This document shows positions 38,153 through 50,167 of a stretch of 64,000 nucleotides of DNA, piece after piece. Under the pieces are notes generated by a model. The model searched no databases, had not been told where the DNA came from, and saw nothing but the letters and a program-made list of their open reading frames with translations. Source of the stretch: Acanthacorydalis orientalis (lineage: Eukaryota > Arthropoda > Insecta > Megaloptera > Corydalidae); NCBI GenBank assembly GCA_034766995.1, contig CM068317.1, positions 34,632,428-34,696,427 of the forward strand, given 5' to 3'. The position numbers and the translations under genes were made by a program. Numbering within the stretch: position 1 is the stretch's first letter; the number at the start of each line of letters is the position of its first letter.

Positions 38153-38180
38153 TAATACGTCACAATGTAATACGTCACGT
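38153..38180. promoter_or_regulatory. tandem pair of CRE-like sites
   Basis: TACGTCAC occurs at 38156-38163 and again at 38171-38178 inside an exact 15-base duplication (ATGTAATACGTCAC plus one). TACGTCAC is the complement of GTGACGTA, a CREB/ATF site variant. Binding is inferred only. Confidence 0.35.
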
Positions 38181-38430
38181 TGAATTTGAATTTGTAAGAC
38201 ATCTATATTCACTAATGAAATGATTATCTTAAATGTATAATGAACTTCGATCTTAATTGTATTCTAAACATGTACAAAGTACTGTATTATATATATATAT
38301 ATATAATAACATTTATTATTGAAAAATATCTTGATCGTGTGAAATGCGTTAATAAATTCATAAAATTACCTTTTGATATTTTTTTAAGTCGTAATCCTAT
38401 AATTTAAAATTGAATTCATACCTCGAAGTT

Positions 38431-38460
38431 ATATTTTCTCCTTTTTTGTTACAGGTAAGA
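38431..38460 (+). promoter_or_regulatory. candidate recursive splice site (ratchet point)
   Basis: TTTTCTCCTTTTTTGTTACAG ends at 38454 and is joined directly to GTAAGA. Both halves are strong: a nearly pure pyrimidine tract with CAG, then a donor with G at +5. This is the arrangement known from Drosophila recursive splicing, where the acceptor is used and the regenerated donor then removes the next intron segment. It fits a long + strand intron starting at 704. The alternative is an ordinary acceptor: a frame of 34 codons is open from 38455 to a stop at 38557-38559 (VRNQDVLEWLQRIIEVELKI at its start). Confidence 0.4.
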
Positions 38461-40979
38461 AATCAAGATGTTCTCGAATGGTTACAGAGAATTATTGAAG
38501 TTGAACTGAAGATCTCGTTAAAGATAAGTTACATAATAAATTATATTATCCGTAATTGATTTGATTGCGATTGAATTTTTATATACACCGTTAAATGAAA
38601 TTGAAGTACTGGTTTTCTTAATTATTTACATTCTGTTTTTTTTTTCATATATTTATTTTGTCGGTGTTTGATTTTCATTTTATTTAATATTATACCATGA
38701 TGAATATTTAATTTACTTAACACTGATAATCTCGGGATTATTTATTTATGATGATTTTTTTCCTAATGACCCACATTAAAATTAAAATCACGTATTAAAG
38801 CAAATATATATTAAGAGAACGATTAACTTAATTAGTATATTTGCATTTGCTTATAGCAATTATAAATTTAATTATCATTATTTGAATTCATTCAGTAAAT
38901 TTATTCAGTAAACATTTTTCTGTCCTTAAATTGAATATACTCTGATATAAATATAGACAAATTAATACATATATATATATATATATATAAATTTAAAAAA
39001 GAATAGTTATTTTAGTTTATTTTAAAATCATTTTAATATAATTAATATTCTTTTATCTATATATTTAAAAAAATACTTTTCATCTTTTGTGACTAATATA
39101 TTTTATCACATTTCATATTTTCGTACTGTAATCTATATTTTAGGCTGTGTAATTCCATTTGTTTTTTCTATTATTTTTTTGCATAATCTTGGTATAACGT
39201 TCACTGCGTAAATATCAGGTCCAATTTTTTTTAAGTTGAGAAATAGTATAAAAATATGTTTTTTTTTATAAAATATGTCCTTTCTATTTTCATGAAAAAA
39301 ATGATAACGTGTATATTGAATTACTATTAATCATTTTATAAGTTGAAATCTACATTAAATAGTATTTTGATTCAAAAACGAATTATTAAAACTTAGTGTT
39401 TCTCAAATTTTCATTGCTTAGAATTTTTTTCACCTATTTGTAAACGAAGAACACAAAAAATAATTTATAAATCTAAATTGAAAATGAGAATTTTTTATAT
39501 TTTAAAAAAATTTTTTACTAAATTTACAATTTTTTTATTATCAACGAAACTAGGAAACAAACCTGTATTAGTAACTTAAAGGACAAGGTAAATTTTCATA
39601 TAATATGAAAAGTAAATAATAGATTGTTCACTCGAATTTTCTTGTGATTTTAAGTGATTGACGAATCACTTACTGATAATCTGTGGATCAGAAATTGACA
39701 AAACTCTGTCTCAGTGTTTACTTTCAACTATAAAATATTTGAAAAGGAAAGAAATGATCATTCTTATTCTCGTTTACCTGTTTATATATACTCCCTTTTA
39801 TTATTTTAATAATTCATCGGTTTATTAATTAACATTTTTTGTTTCGAAATAGATTGTTTATAAAATAATTTTCGTAATATAAAGTATATATTTAATTGCA
39901 AATATAATTTTTTATACTAGATAAAATACACGTAAATAAATCGCTTTCCATACACCAGATTATTTTTTTCACAAAATGATTAATTATATTTAAATATGAA
40001 TCAAAAATGAAAATGTAAAATGCTTGAAAGTTTCAAAAAATGTTTAAATATAATAAATCATTTCTAAAAAATGACATTTTCAAATAAGTATAAAGTCAAT
40101 TTTCATTTTGCGATTTTGCAATTAATTTTCATCAGTTTTTAATAATAAATATATTAACAGCTCATCATATTAACCATTGATATTTATTTCACTATTTTTT
40201 CCGTTATTGAAATTCTACTAAAATTGTAGGCAACTATATTTATTTTCATTGTAGATATATCATTCGGTCTTATATTGTCTCATTTTAGACAGAGATTAGT
40301 CTATCTTTTAAGAATGAGAAAAAGTGAAGATAACAAAAATTAATCTCTATTCATAATTAAAATCTCAGCCATGCGATCTGTTGCCCCATTCATTATATTT
40401 TCTTATTATTTGTAAGTCTATTTTATTTTCTATTTTTATTTTATTTACTTTTTTAAAATAGTTTTAAAATGGATAATAAAGTTAAATATTTTTCATAAAA
40501 ATTTAGGTTTAATGTAAATACATATTGTAAAAAATGTAATTTTAAAAATTGCTATAAATATCAAATTTGATATGTATATTTTAGAAGTAAAATTGAACAT
40601 TTTTATATTTGTTTTATGAACTTTTATTACATGTATAAATATATATTAGTAAATTAGTTTTGATCTTAATTTGTATTTGTATAAGTTATTAGTTTTTATA
40701 AAACTAATGAACCATATATATATATATATAGACAGAAATTGATATAAGTTTTATATAAATAATGGTAAATACCTTGTGAATATTCATAAAAATTATGAGA
40801 AAAATTTTATTTGTTATTTTCAAAAGGTTTCAATTCACAAAAATATATTCAAAGATATATTGAATAGAAATGAAATCGCATGTACAGCACTCAAAAGCAA
40901 ATAATTGAATTATAAGTCTAAACGTTTTTTTCGGACAAAATATTTTATTACGTCGAGTTATCGAAACAAATTTACTGAA

Positions 40980-41100
40980 TGTCGTGATATTACATGAAAA
41001 ATATTGAAAATGTTCCTGTGACGTCACGCACGGACCGACACGATATAATAATTTATGAAGGCACTTGATCTCCGACACACGCCCTTTTCGTAGTGGCGAA
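40980..41100. promoter_or_regulatory. GC-richer island with a perfect CRE palindrome
   Basis: GTGACGTCAC at 41018-41027 contains the full CREB/ATF palindrome TGACGTCA. It is followed by CACGGACCGACACG and CACGCCC (Sp/KLF-type box) within 70 bases. Surrounded by AT-rich DNA, this is a plausible promoter or enhancer. The - strand 82-codon frame over it (40830-41078) is not recognised. Confidence 0.4.
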
Positions 41101-41250
41101 TATTAAATTTGCTTTAGTGATATAATGTGAAATTTGAAAATTTGTAATAAATTATATTTTGCTAAGATGTCTTATAGGCATGTTTGAGTGAACATTTACG
41201 AATTCTACAAATACAAATTGTTTTTTTAGATCTAAGTATGTTTTTTTCAC

Positions 41251-41298
<48 letters not shown>

Positions 41299-41549
41299 TA
41301 AAACCTTCTTTTGTGTAACATTAAAAGTTAACATTATTATTTTTAATGATATCCGGAACATTGAAGTTATTATTTTTTCACGTAATACTTGTGTTCTTTG
41401 ATATAAAAATAATAATATAAAAAGTTTCTTTTTTGTAAAAGATTTGAGAATTATATAATTTTTCTTGTTACTTTCGATTACGATTTGAAAATTGATTACA
41501 AATGATTTCATTTCATAATACATCTTTTTAACATTTTAATTCCTGTATA
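41100..41549. other. AT-rich sequence with one TA tract
   Basis: No gene seen; the tract is at 41260-41297. The 123-codon - strand frame (41152-41523) contains the Tyr-Ile repeat from this tract and shows no domain. Confidence 0.4.
41260..41297. repeat. (TA)n microsatellite
   Basis: About 18 units, preceded by (CATA)n. Confidence 0.95.
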
Positions 41550-42106
41550 CTTGATTTATGAAAATCATGTTTTTCTTAACAATTTTTTGAAGTCTAACCT
41601 TATTTTTTTCAAAGAAAGTATTATGTCATCTTCTTCATGTTTATATCATTTTAAAGTACATTTCTGGTCTGTATTTTGGTAACATCGACTTTGGTTTTAT
41701 TAGTAATTTTACTTCAAATTGAGCTACTGAATTGAAGATGGAAAAGAAGCAAATAAGAGCAATTTTTTGTACGAGTTAAAAACGGATGGTAAAGCAGCAG
41801 AAAGTGCTCCTAAACTAAACGATGCTTTTGGTGTGGGCACTGTTAAGGAACATACTGTGCAATGGTGGTTCCAAAATTTTCGTGCTGGGGACGAAAGCCT
41901 AGAAGATGAAGAAGGTCGCGGGTGACTTTCTTCAGTTCATAACGACCAACTGAAGGCGTTAGTTAAATCAGAATCACGCACAACAATTCAGGAGCTTCCA
42001 AAAAATGTATGCACCCTACAATTCTGAACCACTTAAAACCACTTAACTTAAAAATTGTATATGAATCTGAAGGTCGTAAACCGCAATTATTTTTCTAACA
42101 ACTTAA
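41550..42106 (+). mobile_element. mariner-like element 2, internally deleted
   Basis: About 557 bases between TA dinucleotides (41548-41549 and 42107-42108). The right end, read inward, is TTAAGTTGTTAGAAAAATAA then TTGCGGTTTACGACC; the left end is much more decayed (TTGATTTATGAAAATCATG). The leader 41585-41737 matches those of elements 1 and 3 base for base in many places (for example ACTTTGGTTTTATTA). It is the only copy in + orientation. Confidence 0.75.
41738..42040 (+). pseudogene. mariner transposase N-terminal fragment, broken
   Basis: Begins MEKKQIRAIF at 41738. After a one-base frameshift near 41765 it reads LYELKTDGKAAESAPKLNDA, then VKEHTVQWWFQNFRAGDES and LEDEEGRG with a stop at 41923-41925. 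It continues LSSVHNDQLKALVKSESRTT up to LNHLK. This is the DNA-binding region of mariner transposase; the catalytic DD34D domain is missing. It keeps the original start codon and the typical WWFxNFxxGDESLEDEE linker, the best preserved of the three copies at this point. Confidence 0.85.
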
Positions 42107-42108
42107 TA

Positions 42109-42571
42109 TCTACAGTATAGGAACAGTATTACGACATTCCATTATTTCTTTTTATGTTTCATTTGATCCTTATTAATATTTAAAATCAAAGTAAATTTAT
42201 ATAATAAAACACAGTAATATAAAATTTTATCGAAATAAAAATACTTAAATGTATTCCATAAATATAAATTCGTTTACTTAATTTGCTATCATATTTGGTA
42301 ATTTAGTGATATTTTTATACTCTATTCAAGATTATTAAAAATTGAACGTAGATTAATTAATTAAAATTATTCTCGTATGAGATGACATGAAAATTAAATT
42401 AATAACTTTTAAATTTATCATTAAATATGAATATCTGTTTACAAATGACAGATACAGGTATTTGTGTATGATTTTCTTCTAATTATTTTTTCGAAGTATA
42501 CAAATCGGTACAGAAATTTATCTGTCATTCAGATTTTAATATGTTATATATATATACATATATATAATGTA

Positions 42572-42618
<47 letters not shown>

Positions 42619-43000
42619 TCGTATGTATATATGTATATATAATTGTTTTGTATAGATGTATGTCTATATGTATGTATATAAGTGAATTTGTTCATGGCTT
42701 GTTGAACAAAAAGCCAACCAAACACGCTCATTCATACACACAACACACAAAAAAATATATAGCGTTGTCATGAACAGATATGTCCAATAAATTTACAGCT
42801 GTTGAAAGAAGTAGAGCAACCAGCCGAAAGAGATAATGTATAAAGTAATGAAAGGCTCCACTCAAACGTATTCAACGTTCAGTGGAATCAAATACAAAAA
42901 TAAAATTATATACGTCTTTAACTTATGCTTTAAATAAATCTCTATCGATTTGAATAAAATAATAAAACAATAGCCCACAGCCTTTAGCTATTTTTTATAT
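42109..43000. other. AT-rich sequence with interrupted TA tract
   Basis: No gene seen; repeat at 42548-42640. Confidence 0.45.
42548..42640. repeat. interrupted (TA)n microsatellite
   Basis: TA runs broken by TACA, ATG and CGTATG over about 90 bases. Confidence 0.9.
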
Positions 43001-43330
43001 AAAAGAGGTACTATACTTGATATCAAATCAAACAGTACTTCAATGTCTTAAAAATGTACACGTTGATCTAATGTGGGCGTAAATGTTGAAGATTTGCAGA
43101 CAATACGAGTATGATTCCTTTTATCACGACAATAAAACTGTTAATGATGTAGGCGTGTGTATAACTCTCGGATCATGTAAATGTGGTTTAAAAATAAATT
43201 GCCGCAATGGAGCATTTTAATAAAGGCTCGTATCGGAGAATGCGAAGAATTGCTTTTTATTACACTCAGTAATAAATTGTGACATACGCGATTGATCTTT
43301 TGTGTCGATATATATTAGATATTAATGTGT
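43000..43330. other. complex island with a homeodomain-type palindrome
   Basis: About 330 bases with GCCGCAATGGAGC, two CGTAT/ATACG motifs and a perfect palindrome TTTATTAC-ACTCA-GTAATAAA at 43256-43276. TTTATTAC-like half sites resemble posterior Hox (Abd-B class) targets; a palindromic pair is less expected by chance even in AT-rich DNA. Function is inference. Confidence 0.3.
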
Positions 43331-44008
43331 ATAATAAAAGAAAAATCTGGTACCCTTTACTTTACAGTATCCTGTTATATATCTATAGAGTGAAATATTG
43401 GTTTGTTGTTTTTGCAATCTAGCGTTGAGACCAGTGTACTTTTTTGATTTAATGGTCACGCCGTTCACTTTCTTTTGTTGTCGATAATTATTTTGTGAAA
43501 AGCACATATACACACATTTATACTTAAATAAACACACACACGTTATATAAACATATCTATATTATATAAACGCACATGTATAGGTGTATGAATGAATATT
43601 AATATTGTTCGTTAACAATAACTGAAAAATTGTTTTGCATTGTTTATTTCGTAAAAGTAAATAACAATAAACAGTTTTTCACAAAAACTTAAACTTTTTT
43701 TAAAATCAAATTTAATGGTATTATGAAATGAAAATATATATTAAGTTAAACTAGTCATATCACATACATTCATAATGAAATGTTAATACTCTAATAAGAT
43801 ATTTAAAAATTATTAATCCTGTATATTAATTACATTTTAAGACTGTTATTACCATATTGAGTCTTTTACAAATATAAATTACTTTGATTCTGTTATTCTC
43901 CTTTATTTAAAAATAGGAATGAAAAGTTTGTGTAATATTTCTAGTATAGCTCTGTTGTATTGGATTATTTACTGTTTTTTTTTAGTTTTTTCAAGTGATC
44001 GATATATG

Positions 44009-44012
44009 AATG

Positions 44013-44068
<56 letters not shown>
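44009..44068. repeat. (TA)n microsatellite
   Basis: About 27 units after a short TATATG lead. Confidence 0.95.
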
Positions 44069-44071
<3 letters not shown>

Positions 44072-44763
44072 CAGATTAATTCCTCTTCTATTCATATTAT
44101 ACAAAAATCTACAAATCAATTTTCGTAGATAACCTTCACGATTCAAAGTTCTAACCCCCAATTTTGGAACTATTATAAATAGGTCTTGTACACTAGGATA
44201 TGAATGACTATTACTAAATTATTATATTAAATAATTGACGGGTATTATATACACGTTATATATCGTATATAACAGTGCTGTTAAACACAGTACATATTAA
44301 AATTAAAAATTATAGGAAAAATACAGGTGAATATTAAATTTTTGATACAGGCTTCAGAGCGTGTAATGAACTAAAATCTTGTATTCTAGAACAGTTTCTG
44401 TTTTTATCTGCCGTTAGGAAGATACTAAAGCTTATTTCCCATATGCTACCAGATAATTAATTTGTCTTTAATTTAAAAACCTATTTATTAAATTAAAAAC
44501 CTATTATTATTAATAATATATATTATATTGAATCAATCAAGAGAATATTCTAAAATGAATGGAAATTAAAACGGAGAACGAATTTATTTGATATTAATGA
44601 AATCAAAATTTGTCTCTTATATAAATTAGATATCTTTTTGAATTTAAAATACATTAGAAAAAATAACAAACATTTTGAGCGAAACATACAGGAATATTAT
44701 ATCTCAGTATATTTTATTCCTCTTAAAGCTCCTTCAGCAAACGATTATATTAATAATAATGAC

Positions 44764-44765
<2 letters not shown>

Positions 44766-44804
<39 letters not shown>
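44766..44804. repeat. (TA)n microsatellite
   Basis: About 19 units. Confidence 0.95.
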
Positions 44805-44805
<1 letters not shown>

Positions 44806-45721
44806 CATTATATTATATATTTCCTTCGGAAAGTAAGGCTATAATTTTTTTTCTGTTAGAGATAAAATTTATTTTCCATGAATTAAATGTATTTTATTTT
44901 AATATAAAAATTTAAAAAACTATTATTTGAATATTATAATATTTGCAATTTAGTAAAATAATAGTGAAAGCAGTTAGGAGAAGATACATAAATGAGATAT
45001 TATTTTTATATAGCGAATAAAAATATTATGCAATTTGAAGATTTAACTAAAATTGGTAAAGACATGTTTATATGTTCATACATGTATGTGTACATACACA
45101 TGTATAATATGTGTAGATAAATACAGGCTACATTGTATCAAGCTTGTTTTATTGTTTGATAGGAGATGTTAATGGACTTTATTATCTACACGGAACAAAA
45201 TCTGAGATAATAAAAATACGTACTCTGTTATTTTTCAACACTACGTCATAGGATTAAAGTATTGTTATAGAATCATATGACGTTTCCTTGATAACTCTTT
45301 ACTGTAACTGTGTAAAAAATACAATTTTTACATTCAACTAAAATGTAGATAAAATATGTAGAATATTATATATATATATATATAATAAAAATGTATTAAT
45401 ATATTTATATGTTTGTACATGTTTATTTTTGTAAAGGAATTTTCTTTAGATTCAAAAATCCATCTTTGACTAAAATAACACTGTGGATAGTGTATGTAAT
45501 CCGCTATCCCCATTTTGGATTATATAACTTTGAGTTGAGATATGAAACAATATTTAACTCTATTAATAACTGTGAGCTAGAATGTATCTTCGGTAAATCC
45601 TTGTCCTAACTATAATTTAAGTACATGTTGTTTCTTGTTCTTAACTGTTGTAGTTCAGCTTACTTGTCGAATGAACATTAATCTGTATTTTAGTAGCTGA
45701 ATATTATTATTTTTAAATATA

Positions 45722-45726
<5 letters not shown>

Positions 45727-45760
<34 letters not shown>
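45727..45760. repeat. (TA)n microsatellite
   Basis: About 16 units. Confidence 0.95.
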
Positions 45761-45761
<1 letters not shown>

Positions 45762-46339
45762 ATGTAATATGTGAAAATTATATTTTAAAAGAGGATAAGA
45801 AAAGAATTTTAATTTCTTTGCCCTCTACATATATGGATATTTATAATTTTACAAAACACATATAATTCATTTCTTTCTTTTTTGTTTATAATTTGTAAAT
45901 AGTGATTTACAAGATGTTTTCAAGTTATCTTTCTAAAAATCTCTTTATATTGGGGAAGATTTTCGTATCAGTTAAATAATCTTTTAAAAGAAAAAAATGA
46001 AAGGTGTAACATTAGAAAAGATGTACTTTTTTTCATAAAGGTACAATGTATAAATTCACGTTAAAAATGTTTTTAAACAAGTTTTTTCAAAAAAAAAACA
46101 CATTTTGCTATTTACACTGAAACAGTAAATACTCATAAGTGTAAAGTTAGTATATTAGTAATAGTATAAAATTCGATCTTATTTATAACATATATATATA
46201 TATATATTACAAAATCTGATAACATTCTTTAAAGGAACTACAATATTTAAACATTTATTATTAGATTAATCTTGAGAAGAAATATATTATTATTCTAATC
46301 ATCATTGTTTCTTATATACAATAGTAAATATTGTGTAAT

Positions 46340-46479
46340 ATTCATAGCTAAAGACCGTACAATACTGGTCAATAACAGAGACGAATTGATTTGCACACAG
46401 GAAAGTTAGCCCTTTGTGAAATCGCAGCGAGTGAGAGAACATAAATTAGTATTATTTGAAATCAGAATAATATTCGTTC

Positions 46480-46528
<49 letters not shown>

Positions 46529-46720
46529 CATATAAATAATTATTAATTCAATAAAAAAAAAACGAAAATAGATAACAGCATACAAATATAGGTTTTATTG
46601 CATACAAAACCAACGGACCGACGAATTGTAATGTGTGATAGAATCTATGTTTGAGTTCGGTTCTGCCATCCGCCGAAAACACTCCATACGTGACGTATAG
46701 ATTTTATTACAATTTAAATA
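46340..46720. other. two small complex islands around a TA tract
   Basis: 46370-46440 (GAAATCGCAGCGAGTGAG) and 46600-46700 (ACCAACGGACCGACGAATTG, CCATCCGCCG, and a CRE-like CGTGACGTATAG) are GC-richer; the (TA)n tract at 46482-46517 lies between them. No coding frame. Confidence 0.3.
46482..46517. repeat. (TA)n microsatellite
   Basis: About 18 units followed by GTATGTATGTACA. Confidence 0.95.
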
Positions 46721-47051
46721 CATAAGCAATTACCTGAGACTTTTAATAAAGCATTGTTTTGAAAGCCATTCAATGACGTTCATTTAAACAATTCTTTTAT
46801 ATTTATAATGATAAGCGTTTAATATATTCTTTCGACATAACGCACTGTTTGGTATTGCCAAATATCTAAATTGAAATCAATACACACACACACGTGTGTA
46901 TATATATATATATATATAAACAAATTTCTGTCTTATAAATTATTGACTTCTTCATTATTTTTATAAGTAATACATTACATATTACGACGAAATATTATTT
47001 CAAGTCTAGAAAAATATAACAAAGGAAATAATTTATTTTATGTTCACAAAT

Positions 47052-47111
<60 letters not shown>

Positions 47112-47122
47112 GCATATATATT
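47052..47122. repeat. interrupted (TA)n microsatellite
   Basis: About 22 TA units, TTTATA, then TA with one GCA break. Confidence 0.95.
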
Positions 47123-47909
47123 AATAGTTTCTTATCATCAATGAATCAAAACATCTGTTACTCATTTCCAGAGAAGATTATTTCTATTACCTCTTTTTTC
47201 ATATAATTTCTTAACAATTTTTCACAATTTTCTTGCTGGCGAATAATAGTATTTAAGTAAAAAACTTACAAATGTTTTTACTTTTTCTTCTTTTTTACTA
47301 CAAACTAGATGGATATCGTGCCGCAGGTCAAATGAAATTATTTCGTTTGTATTTTCATAATATACTATAAGATATCCCTTTTTACTTTTTTTATAAAAAC
47401 ATCCTGTTTGAAAATCATAATAATGACTTAAATGTTCACCTGTCTGAGAATTATTAAAATATGCTTATAACATCATAATCTGATCCATTTTTTGAGGTTT
47501 TTAATAACAATAAGTTTTAGAGAGATATTTTATAATTATTTTATTCAAATTATTTAATTTCAGTATGATTAATGAATAATTTATTCTTTAAATAATTAAT
47601 TTTATTATATACAATATTTTAAAATATAGTACAAACGTATGATAATATTTTTCAAAATTTTCCACTCATTAAAAAAAATTAATCAAAATAAAACATTCTT
47701 CATATACCAACACTTGTTAATGTTCTAAAATGTAATATAAATAATTATTATTTATACTCAAAATGGTCATAAATGTATAAATATTTTTTATGAAATTGAA
47801 GAGTTGCATATTAGAGGTTGTTGGTATATTTATCCTAAATCATTTGTTTATAATAACTAAATATTTTTGTTATTTTCTTTTGTTACTTTATAACCAAATT
47901 GAATTATTA

Positions 47910-47915
<6 letters not shown>

Positions 47916-47980
<65 letters not shown>
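47916..47980. repeat. (TA)n microsatellite
   Basis: About 32 units, uninterrupted; among the longest pure tracts. Confidence 0.95.
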
Positions 47981-47985
<5 letters not shown>

Positions 47986-48910
47986 CAAAGATGGAAAAAA
48001 ATTCTGTTTCGTTCAAAGTTTATAATTTAGGCATTGAATTAGGTATTGCGTACCTTCGACATTGACGTACTGTAAATTTTTAAATAACCGATCAATCACT
48101 CAAACGCAGAAAATTTCGAATATTAATCTACCATGTATATGAAACATATCAGACATTTTAAAAGAATATTTTTGATAAAAAGTCAAATTAAGCGTTTTAA
48201 GTAATCACTTTTTAAATAGAATGTTGTGAAATACTTTCAGTTTTTTTAATTTAAAAATTATAGACTTTTGAATGTACATAAATAAATAATATTTTTATAT
48301 CTGTTAATTTTGGATAGACGAATAATATGTTATTCATTTTAATTGATTTAAAATATTTATATTATAAAAGTGTATATACTTCTTTATCTTTTTTTACATA
48401 ATCGATTTCAAAATTTATTTTATTTTTATTGTATGTAAGTATAGAATTAAAATGAATAAGTATGTACTAAAAATTATTTAGTACTTTCGAGTGACAGGAT
48501 CATAAGTTTTTATTTTATGTGTAGTAATGCGTTTTAGTTTCATTATTTGATTAAAATTACTGATATGAAAAAAATCATAGTTATTATCGAAACTTTTACA
48601 ACATTTATTAACATATTCTTTGCATAATTGAGAACTAAAAAAGTAAATGTTTAACAAAAAAATATTACACGTGAAAGTAAATATAACATTTGGGTGTTCC
48701 AATTGACACGATTTTTATCTTAAATATGATATTTATTAATCCTACATAAAATCTCTATATCGGAACATTGCCACACAAGAAAGTTTTATTTGAAAATTAG
48801 AAACAGAAAAAAAAAGATGAAACTAAAACATGCGTGTTATTACTTGATATTTTTATCTTTTAATCTCTGAAGTATGTACTATACAATGCCACACATGGAA
48901 AAACTTTTTC

Positions 48911-48941
<31 letters not shown>
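48911..48941. repeat. (TA)n microsatellite
   Basis: About 15 units. Confidence 0.95.
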
Positions 48942-48945
<4 letters not shown>

Positions 48946-49691
48946 TGGTTATATTTGAACTTCGTTTATGTACTGTGCGGTATAAGTAATATTTATCTTT
49001 CAAGACAAATGATCCTCACAATTTTTTTCTAAATGCTAGCGGGCTTAGTGATTTTAATATCTTTGACATATTTATTTAGTAAATTAATTTTTATGTGGGT
49101 CGTTATTTAGATAACATTTGTAAATAAGACGAAATTAAGAGGTCTTTTTCTATCGTTATTTTGTACAATTTATAAACGTTTGACCAAATGTTTTTGTCGT
49201 GTTCATTTGATATAGATGTAAGTTAAACATAGATAGATGTGGATTGAAATTCTTTACTTATATACATATATATATATATTTGCACAACTGTTTCTAAATC
49301 ACTAATTTTTAAAAATATTTATATAAACATAATACTTCTTGACCTTACCATTAAAAGGATGTACACTCATTATATATATATATATATATATATATACCAG
49401 TATATAGTCCGTCAAAACTGACGAAAAAATAGAAAGAAGTATAGAAAAAACAGTTTATTGGTTTTTACAACAGAATATATTTAAACATAAAAAATACCTA
49501 AGAACGAATCTTAATGAATTAAACCTATGAGATGACAAAGCAAACATTAGTCCTCACTTTTTTCTGCAAACTAAGTGACGAAAAATGTATATATATATAA
49601 CAAAAAGTAAGAATTTGTATTATTAAACCGACTTAATTTTTTATAAAGTAATTAATATTAATAAAATGATATTTTCTAATAAATGAACTTC

Positions 49692-50165
49692 AGATTATTT
49701 TAACAAAATAATTGCGGTTTATGTCCTTGCAAATACATGTACATAGCTATTTTAAGTGGTCCAGAACTGTTGGGTGACTAACGCCTAAGAAGTGAACTGA
49801 AGAAAGACGCCTGCGACCTTTTTCATCCTTAAGGATCTAAATTTTTGGAACTACCATGGCACATTCCTTAACAGTACCCATGCCAAAATTATCGTTTAGT
49901 TTATGACCAGTTTCTGTTGCTTTAGCACCCGTTTTGAACTCATACAAAAAATTTGCAGTTATTTGCTTCTTTTCCATCTTTAAATTCAATAGCCCAATTT
50001 GAAGCAAAATTAATAATAAAACCAAAGTACATGTTACCAAAGTACAGACCGAAATATGCACTTTAAAGTGGTATTAACATTAACACAATGAAATAACGCT
50101 TTCATTAAAAAATCATGGTTAGAATTCAGAAAACAAAAACCGCAATTATTTTCCTATCAACCTAA
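49692..50165 (-). mobile_element. mariner-like element 3, internally deleted
   Basis: About 474 bases. The right end read on the - strand is TTAGGTTGATAGGAAAATAA then TTGCGGTTTTTG, followed outside by TA. The left end keeps the inner part of the repeat (ATAATTGCGGTTTATG), but its outer bases and target TA are decayed, so the left boundary is approximate. The leader matches element 1 over nearly its whole length. Confidence 0.8.
49751..49977 (-). pseudogene. mariner transposase N-terminal fragment, broken
   Basis: Starts MEKKQITANFLYEFKTGAKA and continues ATETGHKLNDNFGMGTVKEC with no break through the first helix-turn-helix, then loses the frame at the WWF position. The frame is open upstream to 50061 as well. 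A second deletion of about 60 bases removes most of the second helix-turn-helix: SSVH runs directly into the segment before HPTVL. The catalytic domain is missing. Confidence 0.85.
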
Positions 50166-50167
50166 TA

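Larger units (their letters stand above)
37562..40980. other. AT-rich sequence holding the strongest ratchet-like site
   Basis: No gene seen apart from the splice-like site at 38454. Also contains the duplicated CRE-like motif at 38153-38180 and short TA tracts at 37935, 38287, 38969 and 40714. Confidence 0.45.
43330..46340. other. AT-rich sequence with TA tracts
   Basis: No gene seen. Tracts at 44009-44068, 44766-44804, 45368-45385, 45727-45760 and 46189-46208. The 45409-45609 frame (+, 66 codons) is unrecognised. Confidence 0.45.
46720..49690. other. AT-rich sequence with TA tracts
   Basis: No gene seen. Tracts at 46889-46919, 47052-47122, 47916-47980, 48911-48941 and 49370-49396. The 74-codon - strand frame at 48478-48702 is Asn/Phe/Lys-rich and unrecognised. 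Confidence 0.45.

Noticed and set aside
40830..41078. 82-codon - strand frame over the CRE island
   Set aside because: No recognisable motif; overlaps a likely regulatory island and has no splice signals that fit.
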